Shown piece by piece: positions 31,501-43,431 of a DNA stretch of 64,000 bases. This DNA is from Agarophyton chilense (Eukaryota > Rhodophyta > Florideophyceae > Gracilariales > Gracilariaceae), in assembly GCA_030374765.1 (NCBI GenBank), contig JARGXX010000088.1:744001-808000 (forward strand), in the 5' to 3' direction. The translations under genes were made by a program, and so were the position numbers. Position 1 is the stretch's first letter; each line of letters begins with the position of its first letter. The notes beneath the pieces were generated by a model. It ran no database searches. It saw only the letters and a list, made by a program, of their open reading frames with translations, and was not told where the DNA came from.

Positions 31501-33404
31501 TTCGTGTAACCGGCCCACATTGTGTGGGCTGGGGCTCGCAGCTCTTTGACCCGTGATGCCATCCGCAAAGCGTCCTGACACCATCCCTGCCGAGGCCAGA
31601 ATGGTATCAGCAGCATCGACGGGGCTTTCGTTACCCGCAATTTGTGAAGTGTCGCGGAAATCAAGCTCACCGGAGGGCACAACAGACGAGCCTGCTCTTT
31701 GTCCCACTTCGAGGCGAGCTCCGCGTATGCCTGACGGCGAAGAAACCGAGGATGCTCGCCCAGTGGGCGGTATGGAAATGCATCCCGAGGGGCTTTCATA
31801 CCAGCCGCGACGGAACGCCTGAGCTGCCGCTTGATCTGCAAGTCGCCTCGGTAGAAACGTCGCGATAGAGCGTCTGCAAATTTGTTTGCGACCGATGGGA
31901 TCCACTCCGTGCGAAGACGGACACCAAGAGCGTCCAGAACCAGTTTTAGCTTTCGTAGCTCTTTCATCATGGGACGGGAAGCCGAAACAAATGAGTTGGT
32001 GATATGCACGACGGCCTGGTTGTCCACATGCAGTAGTAAGTCCTGGTGTTGCTCGCTCAGAATTTTCTGCTTCAGCTTCCCGGTGAGTACCATGCGTATG
32101 GCCTTGAGCTCGCGGTAGCTTATTGACTGCGCTCGATCTTGCCAATTCCATATTCCTTGGGCTTTCCAGCAACTGTCCACGCCTGGCTCGAGGTTCCGGG
32201 CGTTGAAAGTTCCTCCATAGCCCACGTCCGCGGCGTCGGTGTGCAACGCTGCGGATGGAGTAGGCGGCACCATTGGTCTTCCTCCCAACTCTTGAGCACT
32301 GAGTTGCTTCCATCGTCGGAGATCCCGAATACTCTGGTGGCTTAGGCGAACCCGACGCCGATCGTCGTGCTCCCTCTTTCGCGAAATGTCCCAATAAAGC
32401 GCCCTGGTATAGAACCTGGCCCATGGCATAGCCAAGGAGAGCGCGACACAGACACCGCAAAGGTGCTCGACCTTTCGCTTGCTGACCCATCTCCTCCCGA
32501 AACGGACATCCTTTAGGATAGCTTTGGCCAAGCTCTGCACCTTTCCCAACTTGTGCGGTGCTACGAGGAACTTCATTTCTACAGTGTCGATGAGTACCCC
32601 CAGATGTTCTAACTTCGTGGCTCCCTCCCAACACCCCTTGGATGTATTTCGCCGTATTCCGAATCGCCTGAGGAGGACGGCGATGATCTTTTTCGCTCGG
32701 GTGCAATGATCCCTGGTTGAAACGGTTCCGAAGACCGAAGGAGCAACCAGAAAGTCGTCGAGGTAGGCTAACACCCTGAATCCATGTCCCCGTAAGCAGC
32801 GTATGAAAGGCACCGTTAACTGTGTGAACCAAAGAGAAGATCTTCCCCACCCGAACGGGAGGGCGACGCATTGATAATACTTCCCATTGTACCGGAAGAT
32901 GAACCAGTCTCTCATGTCTGGGTGGAGCCGAAAATGCCGGTATCCCTTCTGCAAATCGAAAGAAATGAAATGGTCCCCTTGCTGTATCTGCATCGCAAAC
33001 TCCGCCAAGGATTCCATCCGGACTGTACCCTTCACCCAGTGCTTTGACTGCGCTGAGAGGTTTACTACAAACCTCCCTTTCTTTCCGCCAGGACTGTCCT
33101 GCCATACGGTGAAGGCTGAGGATATTACCGCTCCATTTTCTTTTGCCTTCATTGCATGCGCATGTGATACCTCGTGGTATATTCCGTTTGCGCAGCCTTC
33201 TGAGAGATCCACAGAAGCAAAGGCTTTCTCCTCCAAAGTCTGCGGAATGTCTGCGAGCTCTACTCCATTCCCTTTGAATGGTTCTGAAGGAGATTCGTAG
33301 ATTCCGTATTGGACTGCTCGGCAGAGGAACTCCGAGCAACCCAGACGACGCCATTCTTCGACGCGGCTCTGCGGACCACGCCAAAGGGGGCGCCGCCGGC
33401 TCAC
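31452..33404 (-). CDS. Reverse transcriptase-RNase H of the DIRS-like element
   Basis: The 650-residue frame has reverse transcriptase motifs FISFDLQKGYRHFRLHPD, LPFGW and the catalytic YLDD box (LAYLDDFLVAP). An RNase H region follows with LHTDAADVGYGG and a later DALSRRF, the usual RNase H end. No aspartic protease or DDE integrase is present, which fits DIRS and not LTR elements. Confidence 0.9.
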   Translation of the reverse strand: MSRRRPLWRGPQSRVEEWRRLGCSEFLCRAVQYGIYESPSEPFKGNGVELADIPQTLEEKAFASVDLSEGCANGIYHEVSHAHAMKAKENGAVISSAFTVWQDSPGGKKGRFVVNLSAQSKHWVKGTVRMESLAEFAMQIQQGDHFISFDLQKGYRHFRLHPDMRDWFIFRYNGKYYQCVALPFGWGRSSLWFTQLTVPFIRCLRGHGFRVLAYLDDFLVAPSVFGTVSTRDHCTRAKKIIAVLLRRFGIRRNTSKGCWEGATKLEHLGVLIDTVEMKFLVAPHKLGKVQSLAKAILKDVRFGRRWVSKRKVEHLCGVCVALSLAMPWARFYTRALYWDISRKREHDDRRRVRLSHQSIRDLRRWKQLSAQELGGRPMVPPTPSAALHTDAADVGYGGTFNARNLEPGVDSCWKAQGIWNWQDRAQSISYRELKAIRMVLTGKLKQKILSEQHQDLLLHVDNQAVVHITNSFVSASRPMMKELRKLKLVLDALGVRLRTEWIPSVANKFADALSRRFYRGDLQIKRQLRRSVAAGMKAPRDAFPYRPLGEHPRFLRRQAYAELASKWDKEQARLLCPPVSLISATLHKLRVTKAPSMLLIPFWPRQGWCQDALRMASRVKELRAPAHTMWAGYTKLNPAWSLLLLEINFE

Positions 33405-33418
33405 TATGGTGACTAATT

Positions 33419-34099
33419 GTCCCCGGCAGCCCCACCCTTCCCAGCTCTTTTCGTTGCGTTGCTGGCACTGAGTGTGGCGACGGCCTTCATCAATTGGGTA
33501 GTCATGTGAGAATCAAGCTTCTCAAGCGGCTCGAAAAGGTCATCGGCAGCCGGGGTATCATTCCTCTGTTCAAGACTCGGAAGAACCATCTTGGCGTAGG
33601 CGGGGTCCTTTGCCACATGTTTATAAAACTCGACTCGAAGTCCAGTAACCCGAAGTCAATACCGCACTGCAATGATTGCCCAAACATCGTACAGCTCCGC
33701 TTTCTCGAATAAATTGTCGCGTAGAGCCTCATGCCGCAAAGCGATTGCGGCGTTGTGGAAAGACATCCAAAACCCTGCTGCATTTATGTAGTTAGCCTCA
33801 TATTCGTACACCGCTCGCATGCTTTTGTGCGACTCCATTCCTCGACGAAGCGGCCACTCTCTGTGCTCGAAGAAGCCCCCGGTGAACGCCCCAACGGCTG
33901 GGCCTTGTTCATAGGGGTAGCGAGAGAGTCCAAAGTCCTTATCGTCACGGCATCTCCTCGCAATAGTGGCGTAGGCCGTCATGTACTTTACATCAATTCC
34001 GGCTTCGGCAAGAGATTTGCCTCTTGAGACCTCCTTAGACCTTGTGAGCAGATCCTCAGCAAGAGAAAGACTGTTTGTGAAGTCTGCGTTGGTAGTCAT
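33419..34099 (-). other. Gag-like region of the DIRS-like element
   Basis: Beginning at MTTNADFTNSLSLAED, this region encodes a helical protein of unknown fold in the position where DIRS elements carry their first gene. The assignment is by position only. It appears to have about one break. Confidence 0.5.
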
Positions 34100-34191
34100 G
34101 TTGTGTATGTTGCAAACAGTTTGTTTGCTTGGTCTACTTCGTTTGACCGTTAAGAAATTTGCCTTCCCCCAAGTGATGGGGACTCTCTGAA

Positions 34192-34382
34192 AGAGAGAGG
34201 CATGCCAGTGATCTCGGCAGATCGCCGTGGCACCCGCCTGGCTCTTGTAGACTCGCCGGCCGCGGTGCATCAGATACGTGATCGACTTTTTTCGTACACG
34301 TCGCGCACGCCACATACGTGGCCGGCCTCGCTATGTATGTGAATGCGTTTCATTTGCATAAACGAGGACGTCTACACTCAAC
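34192..34382. repeat. Right direct repeat of the DIRS-like element (191 bp)
   Basis: It is identical to the left repeat at 30,146-30,336. The sequence diverges immediately outside it on both sides. Confidence 0.95.
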
Positions 34383-37300
34383 GTAAACGAGAATTCATCG
34401 ATGTTTTGCATTTTCCGCTCTTTTTTTGAGCTATTGTTACTATTGCTACCCTTCCTACATATTTTTTTTGTTGTTCATGGAAAGGATGATTTGCGATGTC
34501 TTGAGCATCGTGTATTGGTGTTTCTACAACGTGTACAGAAGCCCTGTGACTATCAGCAACTACAGTCCCGGCACAACGAAACGCAGTAACTCTCATTAAC
34601 TTCAGCAGGAGGCCAAACACCTTCAACCAAATCAAACACACCTGTCGCTTTTATTCGAAGTATCCAACACCTCATTCGGTTCCTGTCCATTATAGCCGTG
34701 CACTATGGGCTGCAAGTTAGCTGGTGCATCTTCCAGATGCGCCCAGCAGTAATTTATTTTAATTATTACCCTTTTGCCCGCCAGCGAGTAGCGCCGTCGT
34801 GCAAAGGCACCGCATCATATATTTTACTTTCTTTGACCTCCACAGCACTACGATTGCCGTTTCATTAGGACAAATAACTTGTGAAAAAAATCAGAAAGCA
34901 CTCCCACTACAGGCAAAGAGATATTTCCCGCCAGTAGTAATTCGTGAATTCGCTCTCAATCTTTTTCTTTACATCCACCGCTTTCTACAAATCATTTGAT
35001 CGTACAAATTCTGTTAGCAGTACAGATGCAGCAAGTTTTCTAACGAACATGCAAGTATTCGGAATTCTATTTCAATAAGATCATATAACTTGTACGTTTA
35101 TGTCTACTTTCTTGCCAATTTCATCCCAACATGATTTCTTTAAAAGTTACACGATAATTATAGAGCCGCACACAGAAGCAGGAAAGAAAATGCGAGGCTG
35201 TTCTTTTTTGTGCTTAACATGTACCCCGTAGTGAATGCAACTGCTTCATCGATCCCAAGTTTTCAATACGACCAGAAAACCGTTCTACCTTGACCCATCT
35301 CTGCTTCATGAACTTCACGTATGCCTCCATGGACAAGATGAGAACAGGAATAGAGATCTGTCGTAGTAGCAGACTTTCTTCGCGCAATTTGCGGAATGAA
35401 GGTGGTTATTGACCGTCTGTTACAAGTTTTTGTGTTGACAAATATGACGAAAGAGAGTCCCGTGTTCTTTTTCTTTACAAATATTTAGACACATTCCCAA
35501 AAGATGATGATATAGAACCCAACGAAGGTGTACACATAGAAGCGGACATCAATTCCTCCGATTCCATCCCAAGAAGTCAATACAAACGCAGTGTGCCTTC
35601 TGCCGCTATTTTTGGTCAATCCATTGTCAAAGATACGCGCAAGGAGAGCTATTTTCTCCAAATCTTCAATGACAGCCAATAGAACGGAGAACTGAACCAG
35701 TCTATTGAGCTCATTTTTCTCGATTACAACATCTGTGCTCGACAGAACCGTTTCACTTCGTAACAGAAGTCTGATTACTTCGTAAATGTATAGAACATTT
35801 CCAAATGGACAAATACCTCTCGGGTGTTCGAGTCACGCTCTCTCGAAGAGGGGTAACTCAGCGAACGAGCCTTCGAGCCACCGATGTGTGGGTGTAAGAC
35901 CACAGTGGTTCAGACAATACCTACGAAGGTGATGAACCCAGAAAAAGGAGAAGAATTAAAGGGGTGTCCAAGGACAAAGATATTCCGTGGACAACAGCAA
36001 AATGTAGGGCGAAAATGTAGGGCGAAATAGGACCCACGACCAAGCGTAGAGACCTATGAAAGGGGTATTCACACTGAACAAGCGAAACCAAGACGAGTAA
36101 AAACAACCCTATACAGGGACGGTGTACTGTTCGAAATGCAGGAAAACCAACAAATGAAGGAAACATTCCAAAAACAATGGTACAGGGACGCCTGAGCTTC
36201 CCGAGGGGATAGATTAGACAAACCGGTCGCGGTTCCTCCCGTTTAAAACGGAGAATCGCGTAGGCAATATAATCTAGAGCCAAGCACTCGGTTCCCATTT
36301 ACTTAGGGGTAGTGATGGAGGTGAAGCCATCACTTAAGTCTAAACTAGACAGTAAACTACATGTGTAGACTATAGTAGTGCAAACAAACCCTTGTCCATA
36401 CGCGCATCATTTTTGTACCCCAGCCTTGCACGTCCATCCGTCTACTACGGTACTACTGTAGAGCCTTAACTAGCATACCTTCTTAGGTCTCTAAAATACT
36501 AAAAACTAATATTACTCATAACATCGGATGACGTGGGCCTCGATATATCTGATGCCGTATGAATGGTGCCCCGACCGATTATTTGCACACCCGTTGCTCT
36601 AGAAAATGTGCTTGATAGGCCACCCCGCCTTTTCTTCTTCAACAATGCAAATGATGATATGGCAATCGAAGATATGGCGATACTTATGGTTTCAAAATAC
36701 AACAGCAACGCTTGCCGTTTGCAAATGTAAGGAAAGCTGAACATTCTTAAAATCGTTAAGTTTATGGCTGAGATAAACATCAGTTCTATCTCTCTGTCTC
36801 AGAAGGGTTGACAAAGATAATCACTTTCATCGAAGAACTTTTCCTCAGTGTCCTCCGCAATAAAGTTCTGATGCCCACATGATTGGGTATCTGAAGAAGG
36901 CTTTACGTGGTCTGTCATGGGCAAAGCTGCCGATAAGAAACATCGGGACGTCGAAGTATACCTTTAAAGGATTCATTATACCTTATCGCGAAAACCTACA
37001 GTTGGAGGAAATTTTTGAAGAATTAGACCGGTCTACCGGGATTCATCTGGTCGAGGGCCAAGCATTCTTCCAATAGTACGAAAGAGACGCGAGGCATGTA
37101 CGCAAACATGATCCTCACAAGGACCTTTGTTATCAGAGAACATGCTATCAGTTGTCTACATTCCAAACTCCTCGTTCGTGTGAAGAAAGTCGCTGTAGAA
37201 AAGAATTTCATAGGTTCCGTGTCACTTAGCAGCTCGGCCATTTGCCGCAATCCTGGTTCTATTCGTAGCCAAGTCCACCATAGCATCAAGAACGATTAAT

Positions 37301-37690
37301 CCGCTTTTCACATCGTTTTCGAGCTATTTCTTGGCATGGGGGGTGAGAACTCTACACCTGATGAGGTATCGGACTCCTGAAATGAAGATGAGCCCGACAG
37401 TAGCGAGAACGAAGTCAGTCTGTTTGACGAACTAACGATGGCAAAGGCTACCGAAAATGGCACCGACATGACATCAGCAGATAAACAGTGGTATACTAAC
37501 TACTTAGAAGGTTCAATGACTAGACAAGTCAATCCCCTCAGTGACCCGGGCCCTCAGGATTTTCAGTAGGGTTCCGAGGTAACGCGCCTCATTTTCGCCG
37601 CCCGGCCTGGTGGTTAGATTTCCACCGAACCACTCATTCGAGGCGCAAACAAGTCATTCAGGATGTTGATGTATTGTATTTTCACTTGGA
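34383..37690. other. Gene-poor stretch, likely decayed repeats
   Basis: About 3.3 kb of A/T-rich DNA without a defensible gene. The longest frames (35,921-36,298 minus; 36,879-37,076 plus) match no family I know. A faint retroelement feel near 37,400-37,690, just before the copia-type protease relic, suggests old repeat DNA. Confidence 0.4.
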
Positions 37691-37734
37691 AACCATTGTG
37701 AAAGAACATCGACGTTCTCGATAACATGGGTTCT

Positions 37735-37943
37735 GCGTGAAGATTGCCGCACCGAAGTCCGTTGTGGACATTAAACAACTACAACGGATGTATTCTGAAC
37801 ACAATGTTCGCATGCCAGGGCTCATGAAAAATCCTGTCACGGCGGGATTCCGCTTCTCTAATACCACCTTCGACTCTCTTGGTCAAATTATTCTGCCTTT
37901 CGCCAAGCCCACCAATGTTCCTCTTATATTCGTAATGCAATGA
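37735..37943 (+). mobile_element. Ty1/copia-type aspartic protease relic
   Basis: A short stretch reads like a copia protease: APKSVVDIKQLQRMY, then GFRFSNTTFDSLGQIILPF and a following hydrophobic strand. Nothing else of the element is recognisable. It is broken and old. Confidence 0.55.
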
Positions 37944-38279
37944 CTGCTGGGTCAGCGTACGTGTCTCGACCGGTGGTAGCGTGTTAGAGCGGGTCCTAAG
38001 GTTCGAATCCTTGACAGCGGCACTACCAGAGTACTTGGTGCAATGGGCTGGAATTTACTGCGTAGTACTTCAGGTTCGAGCTACGGAAACGATGGCTTGA
38101 AGACCAATTGGTGGAACTAATAGACCAAAGGGGGTTACTTTGTATCCTAACGGTGCCTACCTCACTCTAAGGGAGAAGCGTCACTCGAGCCAAGTAAATA
38201 GTAATGGCGAGGCGCTGGGATCTCCCTGGCACTGTAATGCTAATCTATTACAATAATTAAAATAAATGAATAATCTATA
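37944..38279. other. Spacer with a tRNA-like fragment
   Basis: The segment at about 37,965-38,030 contains a D-arm-like GGTGGTAGCG and a T-arm-like AAGGTTCGAATCCTT. The acceptor stem does not pair, so I do not call a tRNA. It could be a tRNA-derived repeat fragment. Confidence 0.3.
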
Positions 38280-39185
38280 TGAGTCCACCTGAGGTCGACC
38301 AGTCCACGTGGCGTGTGTAAGATCCCTCAGGGCCCGACGGCTTATGGGGCTCAACTGTTATCGTGGCTCCTTCACATATCTCCCTCCTTAGGATTCGACC
38401 GTTACGGAGAAGTCCAGATTGCCTCATGATTGACCGAAGGGACGTGAGCACATCTTTGCTCCCGGTACCATTTGGGGCGACGGGACGTCGCGTCGTCATC
38501 GCCTGCGGGGATGCGGGAAAGCGTGAGCTGACCATTGGCGCAAGAGTGACACTTAATTTTCCTAAGGACTGAAACTCCCGTGCGGCGTGAGCGCTGGCCA
38601 TAAATGCATCGCCGGCGCATTCCTACCGTCGCGTTGCTGCGACGGTTCACTAGCTTCTTCTCCTCTGACGGTCATTGGGGTCTTCCCTAGTCTCCGTTCT
38701 TTCTTTGGCGACCGTTCGCGCTTCGTCCACCATGGTTTACACCCGTCTGTCCGTTCGGATCAATTCCACCACCTCGTCTTCCCATCGTGGTACTTTGCCA
38801 TTGGTCGCGTGCGATGCCAAACTCGCCTTATAAGGCCGTCGGATACATAATTCTCCCTCCGGACTTTGTCGCTTCCGTCGGCTTTTCTATCCATTTCCCA
38901 GCGGACCAGCCTGTGGGCAGCGGCACCATGTCTTCAACCAACCAAGCGGAAATCTCCTCGGGATACCAAGTGGCTTTGGAACGTCCTGGGGACCGCTATG
39001 ACCATACCATCGGACGGAATCCGCGGGCAGTGCATCATGCCATTCTTGCGTCCATTGTGAAAGAATAACAAAGGTTCTGTCATATGTATCCCGACGCCCG
39101 AAGGTTTGCCAAGATACCCGATTTCCGGAGGGGCAGCAAAAACGTGCGCAGTGTCTCGTGGTAGAACCGATGGTTTCATTGTCCT

Positions 39186-40900
39186 GTGGATCCCCGTTCG
39201 GTGACGCGATGTCGCACCCTCATCCAAGTGGACATGCCATACGCCCGCTGCGAGGAGAAATTAGAATACCAGTTCAGGGTGAACAAGCTCCTCTCGGACC
39301 TATACACGGGTTTCATCTCGCCTCATGTGCGCTTTCCTCCGGCTGGTCACAACCCCTTGGCGCTTATGTACTTCCGGCCACCATACGACCGCTTATTCTG
39401 GATCTCTAACCGGGTCTGTTGGAACGAGATGCAAGAGCACGATGGTCGTCTGCGTCAATCCATGTGGTTCTTCTTTTGTAGGCACCAAGTGGAGTTTCAC
39501 GACATGAGCACCGACCAACGCCTTCCGTTGTACCTCTCGCTTCCCCACGAGGATGAGAACCAATGGGTTATGTATTGCCGTGTCTCGCCGCTCTTTCTGG
39601 TTCCCACGCCGTCCGTGGTGGCATACCACTCGTCCCAAGTCATGGGCGATGACAATGAGCGAAGGTCGTGGCTGTCCTGGCAGTTACTTTTCGTTGAGTT
39701 TAGCGAGATGTCCCTTATGGCCTTTCTGGATACCACGAAGTACGGAATCCGTGGTAATGTCCGTTGGGAGGATTGGAGGGTGTGGTACGACGAGAACATA
39801 CCCGGTCCTCGAAGTCGCCTAATCCCACTCCCGGATATCATGATCCGGCTCTTAAGGAACCTAGGCATCCAGCATGTCGTCCGTGGGGCCCAGTTCGACG
39901 TCGAGGAGACCGAGGTCCTTTTGGATTATGTCGTACAGGTGGAGTGGGGCTAGACCCCCGGGTTCCTTTGGTATGACTGGGATACCGACTCATTCACGCC
40001 GAATCCGCTGCATCCGCAGGGTCGCGACGACGCTCGTGCCTATCCTGTCAAGCATTTGAGGAATCAACCATCGGACATTACGAGACGTCATGTGCCCGAC
40101 TATTATCCAAAGGCCATTGTTTTCGATCCTCTTTGCTTCGAGCTCGATGTGGAAGCCAAGCCCTTGGTTCCTGCTGGTATTTCCGACGGAGAATCCTTCG
40201 GTGAAGATCCCTTCGTCCTACCCGTTGAGGGCATTCATCCTCCGGTTCGAGTCCGCTGTGGTGTTGCCGACCGCTTCCCCTCCTCCGGCTCCTCCGGGCG
40301 CTGCTCCTCAGGATGAGCTCTCGTATGAGCCGCCCGTCGCCCAAGTGAATATTGCTCCTGGCGAGGTTACTGTCGAAATCGAAAGTCCTGTAGGCTAGGC
40401 ACTTGCTCAAACGTCCAACGGGGGCGTCGACATAGCTCCGTTTTCTCGGTTGGCACACTTTCTTGCTTCAATCACGGCTGCAGTTGCGTATCTTTGTCAT
40501 GTCTGCCGTACCATTAGTAGCACTGCCTCGATGGAAATTGCGCATGTCCCTGGGGAAGCTTTCTCCTAGGCGCGTCGCTCGGCGCGCTACGTCGCATTTG
40601 TCCAACAGGGTCAGGATCTGAAGACCGCCATGGTCAATATCCTGCAGCGGAATGCGCAGGCGATGTCTCAAAGGGTTACTACCGACTTCGATGCCCGGTA
40701 TGGTCTGAATTTGAGTCACCGCGAGGCTTTCGATTTTGGCAATAGTTCTTCAGGTGAATCTCCGCCGAAGAAGTGTGCTCGGCTCGCTGGGGCCGGTCCT
40801 AGTTGTCCAGTTGGCTCCTCAAGTGACCTTAGTCCCGGTTTTGCTCGTGCAGGTTCCGATGAGGACGACAGAGTTACTTCTGCGCCGCCCCAGTGAGTCC
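39186..40900 (+). other. Convergent gene of Ty3 copy A, unknown function
   Basis: The plus-strand region encodes an unrecognised protein with SWLSWQLLFVEFSEMSLMAF, RWEDWRVWYDENIPGPRS and a C-terminal nuclear-signal-like part near 40,760. It ends before an AATAAA-type signal (CAAATAAAGTAA, about 40,953) and converges on the integrase. It is homologous to 58,628-59,915 in copy B. It is broken, with a few breaks. Confidence 0.6.
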
Positions 40901-41139
40901 TGTTGGTGTTAGGCGCACTTATGTGAACCTTGAGGTCATGGTGTTAGTTAGTCAAATAAAGTAATGCTTGTACTTTCCCAAGGTCATTCTTTTATCTCAA
41001 TTATGAGTGCCCCGGGATGGTGCCTAACCTTTAGAGCGTCTCAGGTCGTCCTCGGATGTCGCTGAAGGACTGATCTTGTTCCCTGATGCGGGGACTACGT
41101 AGAACTGTCGTGCTCCGGAGAACCGTCGTGCTTCGGAGA

Positions 41140-42420
41140 ACTGTCGTGTCGGGAGGCGTTCCGAGAGGCGTTTTGGTATTATTCGGGCCGATGGTTGCCC
41201 CCTCTTGAAGGCTGCGCTCCGTGCTTCCGATTTTGCGCCAATAGCGGGCGATGAAAATAGCCGGAATGCTTTGAGGCTCTTGCCAACTCTCTTTCTCAGG
41301 AGTGTAGCCGAACCAATGGACGCGATAGCGCATTTCCATTTTCTCCCTGACCGGCGGAGATGATGCGCTCAAATACATATTCCGGTTGGTATTCATTCTC
41401 CGGCAGGAGAGTGTGGTCCAGAGCGGCGAATCCATCGGAGTAAGTTGGAAGAGATGGGTCATGGTCATTGGCATTGACCATCGGGTCCATGGGGCTAGTC
41501 GAGTCCGCGGGAACTGCCTTAGGGGGTGTGGAGACTTGAGCGTCAACCTGAGGTCGTAGTGATTCTGTTAAGCCAGGAGACTGAGACTTTGATGATTCGG
41601 GGGAGCTGGGAGCTCGTGTCACCCGATCATTCGATACGGTGTCCTATAGGCTCTCAATTAGTAACGTAATGGTGTGTTGATTGGCCTTAAGTACTTTGTA
41701 TGGTCCCGTGTAGCGGGGTAAGAGCTTCGGCGTGGTTTCCTCGAGGTTCTCATTGTCCTTCGGTGGCCGGTCCAGATAAACCAGATCTCCTTTCCCAAAT
41801 GTCGGTGTGTTCCAAACAGCTTTGTCGAAATTGCACTTGTAGCGCCGTTGGGCTTTGGTTAATACAGTTCTGGCCGATTGGAGAATGCGGTCAATGCGTC
41901 GGCGCGAGTAGCGCTTCGCCTGTGTAGGAGGCATCCTTTCGGTTATTTCCTTGTGTGTGATAGACTTCTGAAGGTCAACAGCTATTGGCGGCGTCGCTCT
42001 CGTTAGCGTTAAATCGAAAGGTGTTGTCCCCGTGGAAACGTGCACCTGTGTGTTGTAGGCATAAACCAGTGGCTCCACGAAGTCGTCCCAGTCCAATTGG
42101 TGCTCCGATACGTAGTGTGCCGATCGGTCCAGAAGAGTGCGGTCTAAGCGTTCGGCTTGGCCATTGGTCTGCGGGTGGTACGCCGTGGTGGTCACATGTT
42201 TGATTCGTAAAGTAGCACAAACGTGTGAGAAGAATTTGGATACAAAGAGGCTGCCGTTATTCGTAAGGAGGTAGAGTGGCATGCCATATGGGATTACCCA
42301 GTAGGACAAGAAGGCCGTGGCGACATCCGTGGCTGTTGTATTCCCTAAGGGTAGGGCTCGGGTAAGCTTGGTAAGCCTATCTGTTATAACCAAGACAAAC
42401 CGTTTTCCTTAGAACGACTT
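41140..42420 (-). other. Integrase and chromodomain of Ty3 copy A
   Basis: Integrase core marks include VITDRLTKLTRALPL, AYHPQTNGQAERLDRTL (the Glu-bearing block) and DDFVEPLVYAYNT. A GPY-type module follows (LPRYTGPYKVLKAN), as in chromoviruses. Further on, MRYRVHWFGYTPEKESWQE is a chromodomain. Broken. Confidence 0.85.
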
Positions 42421-42869
42421 AGGAAATGGCTCAAGTATATCCATTGCGACAAATTCCATCGGACATGTGGCGGGAAAGAGCTTCAATTTTTTCTGATGGT
42501 TGGCGCAAGACCCTCGGATTTGTGCGCAGGATGTGCAGTTCTGTGCGGTTTGTCATAGGTTCTGTGCCATTATTGGACAGTAGAAGAACTTTCTTAGGGT
42601 CTGGTACATTCGTCTGCCTCCAGGATGACCAGCCAAGCGGAAGAAATGGGCGAGGTATAGAAATAGCGCCCTTAGCGAAGTTGGTATTACCCGTTAGAAT
42701 GCGCCATCCAGCGGGGAGCGGCGACATAGTAGTCCAAATCGGTCATAGTCGAACAGGAATCCTGGTGCTCCTACCAATTGGGCTGTTTCCATGTAGTACT
42801 GGTCTTGTCTCGCTGCTCCTTTTGGTTCCCACGCCGTCCGTGGTGGCATACCACTCGTCCCAAGTCATG

Positions 42870-42892
42870 CGTCTGTGTTCTCGGAATGCTAG
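42870..42892 (+). repeat. Left terminal inverted repeat of element 1
   Basis: 23 bp, starting CGTCTGTGTTCTCGG and ending ATGCTAG. It matches the complement of 58,605-58,627 at 22 of 23 positions, and the start of element 2 at 60,938 at 21 of 23. Confidence 0.95.
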
Positions 42893-43120
42893 ATAAGTGT
42901 GCTAGATAGCTAGTTTTGTAAATAAAAAGCCAAAAAATCTAAGAATTTTGCAGATTGCGCTAGTTGGGCACCTGAAAAAAAAATTTTGGAAATAAGAACT
43001 CCATGCATCTTAGTGTTTTGACCACTTAATGCAGTTTAATCTGCATTTGCATTTTACTGGTCACTTTTGACCGCTCTAGGTGGAGATCCATACCAAGGCA
43101 GTCGTCAGTACCTTCTACCT
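42893..43120. other. Left subterminal region of element 1
   Basis: A/T-rich, non-coding, with CTAGATAGCTAGTTTTG and related CTAG strings. Subterminal repeats of this sort bind transposase partners in CACTA elements; the binding role here is inference. Confidence 0.6.
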
Positions 43121-43122
43121 CC

Positions 43123-43431
43123 TTACTGGCCCTTTTGCTTACTAGGCTCCAGCGTTCCACCGGGAGGGTATTTGAGGTTGAAGAAGTCCACCACCGCATT
43201 CTCAACCTCGTCCACCTCCCCACTGCTCAAGTTCCTCACACCCGGCTGCCCCACCACACACACATTCCAACCCTTCTTCTCCACATCCTTATCAACCCTC
43301 CTCTTCTTCAGCCGACTCTCTCCAACTCCTCCCCCTTTCCATTCCTCTCTCCCCTTCTTCATCCCAGCCGGCTCCCCGCGTCTCCCTGGCGTCACCGGCG
43401 ACCCTTTCGCTCTCCCCCTCTCCTCTCCCAC
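43123..43431 (-). CDS. Small basic protein of element 1, unrecognised
   Basis: A 102-residue frame, Gly/Lys/Arg/Glu-rich in its first half (RLKKRRVDKDVEKKG). The second half is better behaved (VRNLSSGEVDEVENAVVDFF). The plus strand is very pyrimidine-rich here, so the frame may be a compositional artefact. No family recognised. Confidence 0.3.
   Translation of the reverse strand: MGEERGRAKGSPVTPGRRGEPAGMKKGREEWKGGGVGESRLKKRRVDKDVEKKGWNVCVVGQPGVRNLSSGEVDEVENAVVDFFNLKYPPGGTLEPSKQKGQ

Larger units (their letters stand above)
30146..34382 (-). mobile_element. DIRS-like tyrosine-recombinase retrotransposon
   Basis: A 4.24-kb retroelement on the minus strand, bounded by identical 191-bp direct repeats. 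From its 5' side (right) it contains a gag-like region (about 33,419-34,099), a reverse transcriptase plus RNase H region (31,452-33,404) and a tyrosine recombinase (30,397 to about 31,500). Direct rather than inverted repeats point to the PAT/Ngaro side of the DIRS order. No target duplication is seen at the edges, as expected for tyrosine recombinase integration. It looks largely whole, with perhaps one break in the gag-like part. Identical terminal repeats suggest a recent insertion. Confidence 0.88.
38280..42807 (-). mobile_element. Ty3/gypsy chromodomain retrotransposon, partial copy A
   Basis: The minus strand carries integrase (about 41,640-42,800) and a chromodomain (about 41,200-41,350). 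The rest of pol and the 5' end are missing. On the plus strand a separate gene (about 39,186-40,900) converges on the integrase. Copy B (see below) has the same layout, so this is the element's own design. The left edge is uncertain and no LTR could be matched. The copy is broken, with several breaks, and truncated on the right at about 42,807. Old. Confidence 0.75.

Noticed and set aside
30397-33468. A 1023-codon minus-strand frame read as one protein
   Set aside because: Only its last third is the tyrosine recombinase. The rest is the out-of-frame shadow of the reverse transcriptase gene.
37965-38030. tRNA gene
   Set aside because: T-arm and D-arm-like strings are present, but the acceptor stem does not pair and no anticodon arm is clear.
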